Part shown: one piece after another, positions 56,080 to 64,000 of the stretch
Numbering within the stretch: position 1 is the first letter of the stretch
How the letters are laid out: each line of letters opens with the position of its first letter
From: Shewanella sp. NFH-SH190041
Lineage (GTDB): Bacteria > Pseudomonadota > Gammaproteobacteria > Enterobacterales > Shewanellaceae
Assembly: GCF_024363255.1 (NCBI RefSeq)
Contig: NZ_AP026070.1
Location: 3,100,001-3,164,000, forward strand
DNA: 64,000 nucleotides
Reading direction: 5' to 3'
The notes under the pieces: model-generated
Told to the model about the DNA's origin: nothing
Database searches by the model: none
The model's input: only the letters and a program-made list of their open reading frames with translations
Translations under genes and position numbers: made by a program

Positions 56080-57534
56080 TTATGGACGGTAAACCTTCAC
56101 GTTGTCATAGCCCTGCTCAATCAGATACAGTGCTTGCAGTTTACTCATCACCCCTCGGTCACAGTACAAGAGGTAAGTTTTGCTGCGATCCAAATCGGCA
56201 AACTGCGTCGCTAACTTGAAGAAAGGAATCACTTTCACATCCACGCCGTCAATTTCCAGCGGGCTATTTTCCTCTTCTTCCGGCGCGCGAATATCGACTA
56301 CAATCTCACCAGCAGCAATGGCATTAACAGTTTCGGTTTCCGTTACCTTGGTATCCATACTGGCAGCAATCTCCCGGATATCGATAATTTTGGCTTCGGC
56401 CAGCACACGATCAATCAGATCTTCAGAGAATTTCGTCTCTTCGGCCTCAATTTTTGCCAATACCGCTTTAACTGTTGGACGTTGGGAAATCACACCACAG
56501 TACTCTGGCATAGACTTAGCGAAATCTTCAGTACCAATACGGCGGCTTTCATTGATGATATCCTGCTTATCCATGGTGATCAGTGGCCGCAGGATCAGGA
56601 TGTCAGTACAACGGTCAATCACATTCAGGTTTGTCAGCGTTTGACTAGATACTTGGCCTAAGCTCTCCCCTGTTACCAGCGCCTGGATGCCCATACGCTG
56701 CGCAACTCGGCTGGCAGTACGCATCATCATCCGCTTAAGAATAACGCCCATCTGGCCGTTATCGATACGTTCCAAAATTTCTGCGACTACAGGCTCAAAT
56801 GGAATAGAAACGAACTTAACCTTGTGTGACTCACCGTAGGTCTTCCACAGATGGTAAGCCACCTGCTTCACACCAATCTCATGCTGGGCACCACCCAAAT
56901 TAAAGAAGCAGTAGTGGGTACGCGCCCCTTTTTTGATGAATTGGAAGCTCGATACCCCGGAGTCAAAGCCACCAGAAATCAATGACAACACATCTTCTTG
57001 AGTTGCCATTGGGAAACCACCCAGGCCATCAATGCGCTTTTCCACCATATACAGTTTGTCATTATCAATTTCTAGATTGATAACCATATCGGGATTTTTC
57101 AGCTTCACACCGGCCGCTTCAGTAAACTGATTTAAGCCACCGCCAACATAGCGCTCCACTTCGATAGATTTAAATTCGTGCTTACCGGTCCGCTTTACCC
57201 GCACGCAAAACGTTTTGCCTTTCAGCTGATCACGGTAAACCGGCAGCGCCTGCTGATAAATGTCATCAACAGAATCAAAGGTATATTCATTTACCTGCAG
57301 AGAGTGAGCAATACCTGGGATACAGGCCAAACGTTCAGCCAGTTTATCCTGCAATTCAGGTTTGTCTTTAGGTACCACAACGACCAACTTGTCCCACAAT
57401 TGCTGAACTTTGACTTCTTCATCAACTTTTTTCAGCACATTACGGATATTGGTTTCGAGCATTTTGGTAAAACGTTTTCTTACCGATTTGCTCTTCATCA
57501 TGATTTCTGGGTACAACTTAACGATAAACTTCAT
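56080..57534 (-). CDS. thiI: tRNA 4-thiouridine sulfurtransferase
   Basis: ThiI forms 4-thiouridine at position 8 of tRNA and supplies sulfur for the thiamine thiazole. The 484-residue protein compares with 482 in E. coli. It has a ferredoxin-like/THUMP N-terminal part, the PP-loop SGGFDSG (about 189-195), and a C-terminal rhodanese domain. The rhodanese persulfide cysteine is in [10 protein letters not shown] and the second conserved cysteine in MPEYCGVIS. Because the rhodanese domain is present, both functions are expected. It stands alone on the - strand. Confidence 0.96.
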   Translation of the reverse strand: MKFIVKLYPEIMMKSKSVRKRFTKMLETNIRNVLKKVDEEVKVQQLWDKLVVVVPKDKPELQDKLAERLACIPGIAHSLQVNEYTFDSVDDIYQQALPVYRDQLKGKTFCVRVKRTGKHEFKSIEVERYVGGGLNQFTEAAGVKLKNPDMVINLEIDNDKLYMVEKRIDGLGGFPMATQEDVLSLISGGFDSGVSSFQFIKKGARTHYCFFNLGGAQHEIGVKQVAYHLWKTYGESHKVKFVSIPFEPVVAEILERIDNGQMGVILKRMMMRTASRVAQRMGIQALVTGESLGQVSSQTLTNLNVIDRCTDILILRPLITMDKQDIINESRRIGTEDFAKSMPEYCGVISQRPTVKAVLAKIEAEETKFSEDLIDRVLAEAKIIDIREIAASMDTKVTETETVNAIAAGEIVVDIRAPEEEENSPLEIDGVDVKVIPFFKLATQFADLDRSKTYLLYCDRGVMSKLQALYLIEQGYDNVKVYRP

Positions 57535-57704
57535 GGGGCTTCCACGGGCAATAATTCAAACAGCAATTTTCTGATTATAACAAAGAGCGCTGATACAGCG
57601 CACCACGTTTCCCCGTTCAGTTCATGCTACCAACGCAGTTTCCACTATTAATTGGCATCATCAATGCCATTAAACGCTGTTGGTATGAGCTAATATGCCT
57701 TGAA

Positions 57705-58652
57705 CTAGCGGCCATCAACCGGGCCGATACTGATGGGATCAGACTGTTTCGCTTTCCCCTGCATAATGGCAATTTCTACGCGACGATTACGGGCACGGTT
57801 TCCCGCGGAAGTATTGGGACTAAGAGGGTTATTATCAGCCATCCCCACCACCTGCATTCGTGCAGGGTTTAAGCCCTTCACCTTAACCAATTCTTGAGCC
57901 ACCGAGACCGCCCGGGTGGCAGACAAGTCCCAGTTAGAAGTGTAAAGCTCATTGGCAATTTGCATATTATCCGTGTGGCCAGAGACAATAATCACGCCGG
58001 GAACATCCTTTAGCAGCTCACCGATGGCACGAATAACCGGGCGAACTCTGGGTTGTAAAAAGCCAGAACCGGAGGCAAAAGCGCCCTTTTCACGGATACG
58101 GATAATAATTTGCTGCCCCAGTGATTCCAGCTCGATAGCGCCATCGGTAATTTCTTTACTCAGCTGCTCTGCCATTTTTTTCGCTTGCTGCTGTACTTCT
58201 TCTTGCTGTTTACTGCTGCTAGATTCACTCTGCGCTGCCGCAGCGGCCGCCTGCTGAGATGATGCGGCCGCGCTTCCCCCACGTTGAGCACCCTGCTGAG
58301 CCTGCACCCCGCCGGAGTTATCATCTTCTCCCGCTTGTAGCTCCATCATGGGCTCGGTCATTTCCTGAGTTTGCTGATTGATGACTTCGATGGGCGTAGG
58401 ATCTGGCCGACCGGGACGAAATTCCAAGGCAATTACTGATGTCCCCTTGGGTACATCTTTCACATTGACCTTATTCTGCACCCCGAAAGCATGTTTCATG
58501 GAACCCGCAATTTGCTTGAACTTCACCACATCCATTTCAGAAAATGCCAACAGCAGTACAAAGAAACACATCAGCAGTGACATCAAGTCAGCAAAAGTGG
58601 CCAACCACATAGGCGCGCCCGGTGGGGGACAGACACACTTTTTCTTCGCCAC
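57705..58652 (-). CDS. pomB: Sodium-type flagellar motor protein PomB (MotB family)
   Basis: PomB is the peptidoglycan-anchored half of the sodium-driven stator. The 315-residue protein has a single membrane helix with the ion-binding D22 (TFADLMSLLMCFFVLLL) and the CVCPPPGAPMW N-terminus typical of PomB. FSEMDVVKFKQIAGSMK and FGVQNK are strongly PomB-like. A Gln/Ala/Ser-rich linker (about 115-165) leads to an OmpA-like domain with VSGHTDN and NRRVEIAI. It follows pomA by three bases. Confidence 0.95.
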   Translation of the reverse strand: MAKKKCVCPPPGAPMWLATFADLMSLLMCFFVLLLAFSEMDVVKFKQIAGSMKHAFGVQNKVNVKDVPKGTSVIALEFRPGRPDPTPIEVINQQTQEMTEPMMELQAGEDDNSGGVQAQQGAQRGGSAAASSQQAAAAAAQSESSSSKQQEEVQQQAKKMAEQLSKEITDGAIELESLGQQIIIRIREKGAFASGSGFLQPRVRPVIRAIGELLKDVPGVIIVSGHTDNMQIANELYTSNWDLSATRAVSVAQELVKVKGLNPARMQVVGMADNNPLSPNTSAGNRARNRRVEIAIMQGKAKQSDPISIGPVDGR

Positions 58653-58655
58653 CGG

Positions 58656-59423
58656 TTATTCCCCGTCCCCGGTTTCCAACTGACGCTTGCCTTCATGCAG
58701 ATAGTTTTTCAGAAAACTTTCAATCACCCTGGGATTCTGGCCATCCTGAATCGCCAGTACCGCATCCATAATCAAATTACGTGCTAACAGATCTTCTGTC
58801 ATACGTAACTCCAGCTTATCCGCAATAGGAATGGCCACCATATTGGCCAAAATCGCTCCATACAGCGTTGTCAAGAGTGCTACCGCCATCGCCGGTCCAA
58901 TGGACTTGGGGTCGTCCATATTCGACAACATCGCCACCAAGCCCACCAGGGTACCAATCATGCCCATGGCTGGAGCAACATCGCCAAGGGCTTTGAAAAT
59001 CCCTACGCCAGCTTTATGGCGCTCTTCCGTCAGGCCGATATCTTTTTCCAATGTATCACGCACCGCATCGGCATCATGACCATCAACCAGCATGTCCACC
59101 GCTTTTTGCATAAATGAGTTGGAAATCTGCGCCTCTTCCAATGCCAAAAACCCCCCTTTGCGGGCGGCATCGGCCATGGTGACAGACTGTTCAATCAGAT
59201 CTTCCAATTTATCCAGCTTGAACATAAAAGCTTTACCAAAGATGCCCCCCGCCCCGATCAATGAAGCCAGATTGAATTTCATCATTACCACAAACAATGA
59301 GCCGCAAAACACAATCAGCACGGATGGAACGTCAATAAAAATTCCCAATCCGCCACTGCTGATCATGGCGCCGACCACAAAGCCAAAGGCCCCGATAAGT
59401 CCAATTAATGTTGCTAAATCCAC
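58656..59423 (-). CDS. pomA: Sodium-type flagellar motor protein PomA (MotA family)
   Basis: PomA forms the channel-side stator subunit with four membrane helices. The 255-residue form starts with GTG at 59423 (VDLATLIGLIGAFGF), matching the known PomA start; an AAGGAG site six bases upstream decides it. The frame is open to an ATG at 59495, but those residues do not fit. Conserved features include the cytoplasmic loop and GDVAPAMGMIGTLVGLVAMLSNMDDP. A sigma28-like promoter lies upstream at 59610-59636. Confidence 0.95.
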   Translation of the reverse strand: MDLATLIGLIGAFGFVVGAMISSGGLGIFIDVPSVLIVFCGSLFVVMMKFNLASLIGAGGIFGKAFMFKLDKLEDLIEQSVTMADAARKGGFLALEEAQISNSFMQKAVDMLVDGHDADAVRDTLEKDIGLTEERHKAGVGIFKALGDVAPAMGMIGTLVGLVAMLSNMDDPKSIGPAMAVALLTTLYGAILANMVAIPIADKLELRMTEDLLARNLIMDAVLAIQDGQNPRVIESFLKNYLHEGKRQLETGDGE

Positions 59424-59609
59424 CCAAGGCTCCTTGATCTGGACCGGCGCGGAGAGAACAGCCAATGTGTCACTGGCTGAGATGGCCGGTTGCATCCCTG
59501 TACTGTGCCTATTCCATTACTGACAACATATTCCGGTGCTCAAGCCATCAAGATGGCGCTTTTATCACCGGCAAAACAGTAAAGTCGTTTAATAAGTCGC
59601 TATTTTCAG

Positions 59610-59636
59610 TTATCGGACAAACTCCAGCCAAGTTTA
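59610..59636 (-). promoter_or_regulatory. Sigma28 (FliA)-type promoter for pomAB
   Basis: On the - strand TAAACTTG and TCCGATAA are separated by exactly 11 bases. Against the FliA consensus TAAAGTTT-N11-GCCGATAA this is 6/8 and 7/8 matches. Placement upstream of flagellar stator genes agrees with late-class flagellar regulation. Confidence 0.65.
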
Positions 59637-59708
59637 GTCCGTTTTTATTTTTTCCAACAAAAATTGCCAGTTAAACCGTGCTATTGAGCAAATAACACGC
59701 GACTGAAT

Positions 59709-59735
59709 TTGACCCAAATCCTCGCCTGATATACT
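59709..59735 (+). promoter_or_regulatory. Promoter for xseB-ispA-dxs
   Basis: TTGACC (59709-59714) is followed after 15 bases by TATACT (59730-59735), with a TG-N extension before the -10 (TGATATACT). The spacing is short but the extended -10 compensates. It lies 30 bases upstream of the xseB start. Confidence 0.5.
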
Positions 59736-59765
59736 TTGTGTCAGCTTAATCGAGGAATTGAACAC

Positions 59766-60005
59766 GTGGCCAAAAAACCTGAAAATCTCAGCTTTGAAGA
59801 ATCCCTGTCGGAGCTAGAAAAAATCGTTGCAGAACTGGAACGGGGTGAGGTTTCCCTGGATGATGCACTAAAACAATTTGAACGGGGTATTGCCCTAGTG
59901 CGCAGCAGTCAAACCAAACTGGAACAGGCCCAGCAAAAGGTGTCAATCCTGCTGCAGCAGGATGAACAAGCCGCCCTGTCGAGCTACAACACCGAGGAAG
60001 AATAA
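59766..60005 (+). CDS. xseB: Exodeoxyribonuclease VII small subunit
   Basis: XseB is the small helical subunit of exonuclease VII, which degrades single-stranded DNA with XseA. The 79-residue form starts with GTG at 59766, eight bases after GAGGAA. The block LSFEESLSELEKIVAELERGEVSLDDALKQFERG is the family core. The frame is open ten codons upstream without resemblance. ispA follows two bases after the stop. Confidence 0.94.
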   Translation: MAKKPENLSFEESLSELEKIVAELERGEVSLDDALKQFERGIALVRSSQTKLEQAQQKVSILLQQDEQAALSSYNTEEE

Positions 60006-60007
60006 GC

Positions 60008-60889
60008 GTGTTAGCCGATTCCATTTTGCAGTATCAACAACGGGTTGATACGCAGTTAAAATCCTATTTAGATCCCCTTGATGACCATGCCAGCCAACTA
60101 AAATCCGCCATGACTTATGGTGCGTTAATTGGTGGCAAACGTATCCGACCATTTTTGGTATATAGCGTTGGTCAAATGCTGGGAGTGCCCCTGTCTCAAT
60201 TGGATGCCTGCGCGGCGGCCATTGAATGTATTCATGCGTATTCGCTTATCCATGACGATTTACCCGCTATGGATGATGATGCGCTGCGTCGGGGAAAACC
60301 CACGGTTCATATTGCCTTTGATGAAGCAACGGCAATTTTGGCCGGCGATGCCCTGCAGACTCTGGCATTTGAAATTTTAAGCCAACCAATATCCGGCATG
60401 GCGGCCACGCAGCAGTTACAATTAATGTCAGCATTAGCCAAAGCGTCCGGCTATACCGGCATGTGTGGTGGTCAAGCAATTGATCTGGGTTGTACCGGCA
60501 AACATATTGATCTGCAGACCCTGACCCAGTTACACAATAAAAAAACCGGCGCCTTGATCCACTGTGCGGTGGAAATGGCACTGATTTGTGCCAATGCTGA
60601 TAAGGACATTCGCCATGCCTTGCTCAGCTATGCCGATGCCATCGGGCTGGCATTCCAAGTGCAGGATGACATTTTGGATATTACCGCCACCACCGAGGAA
60701 CTAGGTAAGCCACAAGGATCAGATTCTGAGGCCGATAAAAGTACGTTCCCACAGCTACTTGGGCTTGACGGCGCAACCGCGACAGCCGAGCAGCTTATTC
60801 AGGACGCACTTTCCGCACTGACAGCATTACCATACAATAGTCAGTTAATTGCAGACTTCGCTCAATACATTATTACGCGAAGAATATAA
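60008..60889 (+). CDS. ispA: Farnesyl diphosphate synthase (geranyltranstransferase)
   Basis: IspA condenses IPP with DMAPP and GPP to farnesyl diphosphate, the precursor of undecaprenyl phosphate and quinones. The 293-residue protein starts with GTG at 60008. The first aspartate-rich motif is DDLPAMDDD with the LRRGKPTVH block after it; the second is FQVQDDILD. GGKRIRP is also conserved. It lies between xseB and dxs in the usual gammaproteobacterial operon. Confidence 0.95.
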   Translation: MLADSILQYQQRVDTQLKSYLDPLDDHASQLKSAMTYGALIGGKRIRPFLVYSVGQMLGVPLSQLDACAAAIECIHAYSLIHDDLPAMDDDALRRGKPTVHIAFDEATAILAGDALQTLAFEILSQPISGMAATQQLQLMSALAKASGYTGMCGGQAIDLGCTGKHIDLQTLTQLHNKKTGALIHCAVEMALICANADKDIRHALLSYADAIGLAFQVQDDILDITATTEELGKPQGSDSEADKSTFPQLLGLDGATATAEQLIQDALSALTALPYNSQLIADFAQYIITRRI

Positions 60890-60911
60890 TACAGAGACAA
60901 AGTAGCTCACT

Positions 60912-62780
60912 ATGAGTTTGGACATTTCGCATTATCCACTGTTGGCACAGGCCAACACCCCTGATGAGCTCCGCCAATTGCCTCAGGAGGCCCTGTCACA
61001 GGTCGCCGATGAGCTGAGGGAATTTCTGCTCAAATCCGTAGGCATGTCCAGTGGACACTTTGCCTCTGGTTTGGGCACGGTTGAGCTAACCGTTGCGCTG
61101 CATTACGTCTATAACACCCCATTTGACCGCTTGGTCTGGGATGTGGGCCATCAAGCTTATCCCCATAAGATCCTGACCGGTCGCCGTGAACAGATGCCTA
61201 CAATTCGTCAAAAGAACGGTCTGCATCCATTCCCGTGGCGCGGTGAAAGTGAATACGATACCTTTAGTGTCGGCCACTCAGGAACTTCCGTCAGTGCCGC
61301 ATTGGCGATGGCCGTTGCCGCAGAGAAAGAAGGTGCTGGCCGTAAAGTGGTTGCGGTTATCGGTGATGGCGCGATGACAGGTGGTATGGTATTTGAAGCC
61401 ATGAACCACGCAGGTGATCTGCATAATGACATGCTGGTTGTGCTAAATGACAACGAAATGTCCATTTCTGAAAACGTTGGGGCACTGAATAACCATCTGG
61501 CGCAATTGATGTCAGGCCGCTTCTACACCACGATCCGTGAAGGCGGTAAAAAAGTATTGCAGGGAATGCCTGTCATCAAGGAGATGGCCAAGCGGACAGA
61601 AGAGCACCTCAAAGGCATGGTGGTACCAGGCACCCTGTTTGAGGAGTTAGGCTTTAATTATATTGGCCCAATTGATGGCCATGATGTCAATGCCATGGTG
61701 GAAACCCTGCGCAATATGCGTAATTTAAAAGGGCCACAAATCCTGCATATCATGACCAAAAAAGGCAAAGGTTATGAACCTGCGGAGCGGGACCCCATCG
61801 GCTGGCACGCTGTGCCAAAATTTGATCCCAGTAAATTTGCCAAACCAGCAACCAAGCCTGGTAACCCGACCTTTTCCCAAGTCTTTGGCAAATGGCTGTG
61901 TGATATTGCGGCGACAGATGACAAAGTACTGGGCATTACCCCGGCGATGCGTGAAGGCTCCGGCATGGTGGAGTTTTCCCAGCGCTTCCCACAGCAATAT
62001 TTTGATGCTGCGATTGCAGAGCAACATGCCGTCACCCTAGGGGCAGGCTTTGCTTGTGAAGGCTTCAAGCCAGTCGTGGCGATTTACTCCACCTTCCTGC
62101 AGCGCGGTTATGATCAGCTGATCCACGATGTGGCACTACAAAAACTGCCGGTACTGTTCGCCATTGACCGGGGAGGAATTGTGGGCGCTGATGGGCCAAC
62201 CCACCAGGGGGCATTCGATCTGAGCTTTATGCGTTGTATCCCCAATATGGTGATCATGACGCCAAGTGATGAAAACGAATGCCGACAAATGCTGTACACA
62301 GGTTACTGCTATCAAGACGGTCCTACTGCGGTTCGTTATCCGCGAGGCAGTGCCACTGGGGTAACACCGGATGAAACCATGACAGCATTGGAGATCGGTA
62401 AAGGTCGCGTTGTCCGTCAGGGTAAGAAAGTGGCTATTTTAAACTTCGGCACCACCCTAAGCAGCGCTCTGACCGCTGCCGAGCAGCTGGATGCGACTGT
62501 CGCCGATATGCGTTTTGTCAAACCACTGGATACTGAGCTGGTTCGTCAACTGGCACAAGACCACGATGTGTTAGTGACACTGGAAGAAAATGCCATTATG
62601 GGCGGCGCTGGCACTGGTGTGCTTGAATGGCTGGCGCGTAATCAATTGATGCGACCAACATTACAGCTGGGTCTGCCAGATGAATTTATTAAACATGGCG
62701 CAGCAGATGAGATCTTAGCTGAGTTACGGTTGGACGCTGCCGGCATTACCCAGCAAATCAGAGAGTTTATCGCTGATTAA
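60912..62780 (+). CDS. dxs: 1-deoxy-D-xylulose-5-phosphate synthase
   Basis: Dxs makes DXP from pyruvate and glyceraldehyde-3-phosphate with thiamine diphosphate, the first step of the MEP isoprenoid pathway. The 622-residue length is typical. Visible are [18 protein letters not shown], the thiamine-diphosphate motif [18 protein letters not shown] with [12 protein letters not shown], and [11 protein letters not shown] with the catalytic Glu. It lies 22 bases after ispA and ends at a strong terminator. Confidence 0.97.
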   Translation: MSLDISHYPLLAQANTPDELRQLPQEALSQVADELREFLLKSVGMSSGHFASGLGTVELTVALHYVYNTPFDRLVWDVGHQAYPHKILTGRREQMPTIRQKNGLHPFPWRGESEYDTFSVGHSGTSVSAALAMAVAAEKEGAGRKVVAVIGDGAMTGGMVFEAMNHAGDLHNDMLVVLNDNEMSISENVGALNNHLAQLMSGRFYTTIREGGKKVLQGMPVIKEMAKRTEEHLKGMVVPGTLFEELGFNYIGPIDGHDVNAMVETLRNMRNLKGPQILHIMTKKGKGYEPAERDPIGWHAVPKFDPSKFAKPATKPGNPTFSQVFGKWLCDIAATDDKVLGITPAMREGSGMVEFSQRFPQQYFDAAIAEQHAVTLGAGFACEGFKPVVAIYSTFLQRGYDQLIHDVALQKLPVLFAIDRGGIVGADGPTHQGAFDLSFMRCIPNMVIMTPSDENECRQMLYTGYCYQDGPTAVRYPRGSATGVTPDETMTALEIGKGRVVRQGKKVAILNFGTTLSSALTAAEQLDATVADMRFVKPLDTELVRQLAQDHDVLVTLEENAIMGGAGTGVLEWLARNQLMRPTLQLGLPDEFIKHGAADEILAELRLDAAGITQQIREFIAD

Positions 62781-62799
62781 CACGATTATCTTTAAAATA

Positions 62800-62826
62800 A
62801 AAAAGGACGCATTTTGCGTCCTTTTT
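62800..62826. terminator. Bidirectional terminator between dxs and grpE
   Basis: A 12-bp stem, AAAAAGGACGCA (62800-62811) and TGCGTCCTTTTT (62815-62826), closes on a TTT loop, with A- and T-runs on both sides. Confidence 0.9.
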
Positions 62827-62845
62827 GTTTTGCACAGTGCCAATC

Positions 62846-63424
62846 TTAGCCTTGGGAAACCATGACCATGGCTGGACGCAGCAGACGATCATTCAGCAGA
62901 TACCCTTTTTGCATAACCAACATAACGGTATTTGCAGGGTATTCCGTGCTTGGCTGCATGCCAATGGCTTGGTGATGTTCTGGATTAAAAGCTTCACCCA
63001 TAGGATCAACTGGGGTGATACCAAACTTGGCCACAGCAGTCATCAAGGTCTTCAGGGTCAATTCTACCCCTTCAATCACAGCTTTAGCTGCCTCATCTTC
63101 TACGGTACCAAGCAGAGCTCGTTCCATATTGTCGATCACTGGCAGCAGCTCATTGGCAAACTTTTCCAGGGCAAATTTACGTGATTTTTCAACATCAATG
63201 GCGGCGCGACGACGGATATTTTCCATTTCAGCGACAGCGCGCAGGGCTGCATCTTTTTCTTCTGCAGCTTTTGCTTCCGCTTCAGCCAGAGCCTGTTCCA
63301 GCTCTTCAATGCGGAAGTTAGCCTGGGTTAATTCATCCACCAGGGCGGCATCTTCCTGGGCAACCTCAGACTCAATAACGTCTTCAACCTGGTCCTGTGG
63401 TGCTTGCTTCTCTTCGTTGCTCAT
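62846..63424 (-). CDS. grpE: Nucleotide exchange factor GrpE
   Basis: GrpE releases ADP from DnaK. The 192-residue form starts at the ATG at 63424 ([12 protein letters not shown]); the frame is open 33 codons further, into the promoter. An acidic N-terminus and long helix (about 35-90) with [24 protein letters not shown] lead to the beta domain with [14 protein letters not shown] and [19 protein letters not shown] sigma32-like promoter lies 50 bases upstream. It is divergent from nadK, as in many gammaproteobacteria. Confidence 0.96.
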   Translation of the reverse strand: MSNEEKQAPQDQVEDVIESEVAQEDAALVDELTQANFRIEELEQALAEAEAKAAEEKDAALRAVAEMENIRRRAAIDVEKSRKFALEKFANELLPVIDNMERALLGTVEDEAAKAVIEGVELTLKTLMTAVAKFGITPVDPMGEAFNPEHHQAIGMQPSTEYPANTVMLVMQKGYLLNDRLLRPAMVMVSQG

Positions 63425-63473
63425 TGTTACTCCAGCTAAAAATGCTTTGGTTTCTGCATACTCAGGGCATATT

Positions 63474-63499
63474 ATGGGGGCTAAATTTGATGTTTCAAG
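63474..63499 (-). promoter_or_regulatory. Sigma32 heat-shock promoter for grpE
   Basis: On the - strand CTTGAA (63494-63499) and CCCCAT (63474-63479) are exact sigma32 -35 and -10 elements separated by 14 bases. They lie 50 bases upstream of the grpE start. Confidence 0.85.
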
Positions 63500-63516
63500 G
63501 CCTATGCCAGCTAAAT

Positions 63517-64000
63517 ATGACAAGCGAGTTCCACACTATCGGATTGATAGGAAAACCCCATCACAGCGGCACTAATCTCACTCTGAAACGCCTGCATCAC
63601 TGGCTGACAATGCAGGGGTTTGAAATTCTGGTTGAAGAGCGGGTTGCCGGTGAACTCGGCAATCATGTTAAAGCGGTTGATATGCTGGAAATTGGCCAAC
63701 GGTGCGACCTAGCCATCGTAGTCGGCGGTGACGGTAATATGCTCGGCGCCGCTCGGGTATTGGCCCGTTTTGATGTTGGCGTTATCGGAGTTAACCGCGG
63801 CAATTTAGGCTTTTTAACGGATCTGTCTCCCGATGCCTTCGAAGAAAAACTGGCGCGAGTATTAGATGGTGAATATGAAACTGAGCACCGTTTTTTGGTC
63901 GAAGCCGAGGTGTACCGCCATGGTAAACTGAAAGCCAGTAACACTGCGGTTAACGAAGCGGTGTTACACCCGGGGAAAGTGGCCCATATGATTGAATATG
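63517..64000 (+). CDS. nadK: NAD kinase, N-terminal part
   Basis: NadK phosphorylates NAD to NADP. The frame starts at the ATG at 63517 ([18 protein letters not shown]) and runs off the right edge after 161 codons, so the C-terminus is missing. The signature [14 protein letters not shown] is complete, followed by [13 protein letters not shown] and, near the edge, the NEAVLHPG substrate block. It is divergent from grpE with 92 bases between the starts. Confidence 0.95.
   Translation, partial: MTSEFHTIGLIGKPHHSGTNLTLKRLHHWLTMQGFEILVEERVAGELGNHVKAVDMLEIGQRCDLAIVVGGDGNMLGAARVLARFDVGVIGVNRGNLGFLTDLSPDAFEEKLARVLDGEYETEHRFLVEAEVYRHGKLKASNTAVNEAVLHPGKVAHMIEY

Larger units (their letters stand above)
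59424..59765. other. Divergent intergenic region, pomA / xseB
   Basis: This 342-base region separates divergent operons. It holds the sigma28-like promoter for pomAB (59610-59636) and an extended -10 promoter for xseB-ispA-dxs (59709-59735). The pomA leader would be about 180 bases long. No gene is evident. Confidence 0.6.

Noticed and set aside
56180..56644. 154-codon + strand frame inside thiI
   Set aside because: Antisense to a clearly conserved part of thiI; Ser-rich shadow composition and no family resemblance.
59424..59495. Upstream ATG extending PomA by 24 residues
   Set aside because: The extra residues do not match PomA, while the GTG at 59423 has an AAGGAG site at proper spacing and begins at the conserved family start.
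63015..63575. Long + strand frame (186 codons) opposite grpE
   Set aside because: It is the reverse of the grpE coding strand with Ser/Ala-rich composition, lacks a ribosome-binding site and overlaps the nadK start.

Overview
The window looks like a chromosomal segment of a Shewanella-type gammaproteobacterium. This rests on protein families and gene neighbourhoods, not on a database search: a PomA/PomB sodium-type flagellar stator beside xseB-ispA-dxs, ssrA-smpB-ratA-rnfH-bamE in enterobacterial-like order, ppnN-xni, a POT peptide transporter, and many c-di-GMP and chemosensory proteins. No integrase, transposase, insertion sequence, CRISPR array or phage gene was seen.

Positions 1-20700 hold a surface-polysaccharide locus. 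The + strand has the end of galU, galE and a bactofilin. Facing them on the - strand is a long operon read from about 19.9 kb down to 2.3 kb. In order it encodes a large SLBB export protein, Wzz, an initiating sugar transferase, UDP-galactopyranose mutase, Wzx, a GT4 glycosyltransferase, an AsnB-type amidotransferase, a second GT4, an EpsG-like polymerase, two more GT4 enzymes, UDP-glucose dehydrogenase and a UDP-glucuronate epimerase family protein. The precursors implied are UDP-Glc, UDP-Gal, UDP-Galf, UDP-GlcA and probably UDP-GalA. rfaH lies directly upstream, and a perfect 12-base ops element sits in the operon leader (19813-19824), so the antiterminator is encoded beside its likely target. 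The operon interior is AT-rich, as is usual for such loci.

Positions 21000-27300 are housekeeping: a POT transporter, an RssB-like response regulator, an MlaA protein with no cysteine, tmRNA with a 13-codon tag, SmpB, RatA, RnfH and BamE.

Positions 27400-46500 are rich in signalling. A - strand group encodes an Aer-type chemoreceptor, a 1335-residue hybrid kinase with a LOV photosensor domain, a response regulator fused to a degenerate kinase-like module, and an HD-GYP response regulator. Together they suggest light and redox control of c-di-GMP and motility. Then come a probable Fur-controlled DUF3649/PepSY/DUF3325 operon, an M61 peptidase divergent from a TPR protein with a degenerate GGDEF-like end, an apparently active diguanylate cyclase, ppnN, xni and a DUF3192 gene.

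Positions 46600-64000 carry an S9 peptidase, an isocitrate-dehydrogenase-like enzyme, avtA, rlmM, a DUF423 gene, an alpha/beta hydrolase, gcvA, a small secreted protein, thiI, pomB-pomA behind a sigma28-like promoter, xseB-ispA-dxs, grpE behind a sigma32-like promoter, and the start of nadK, which runs off the window.
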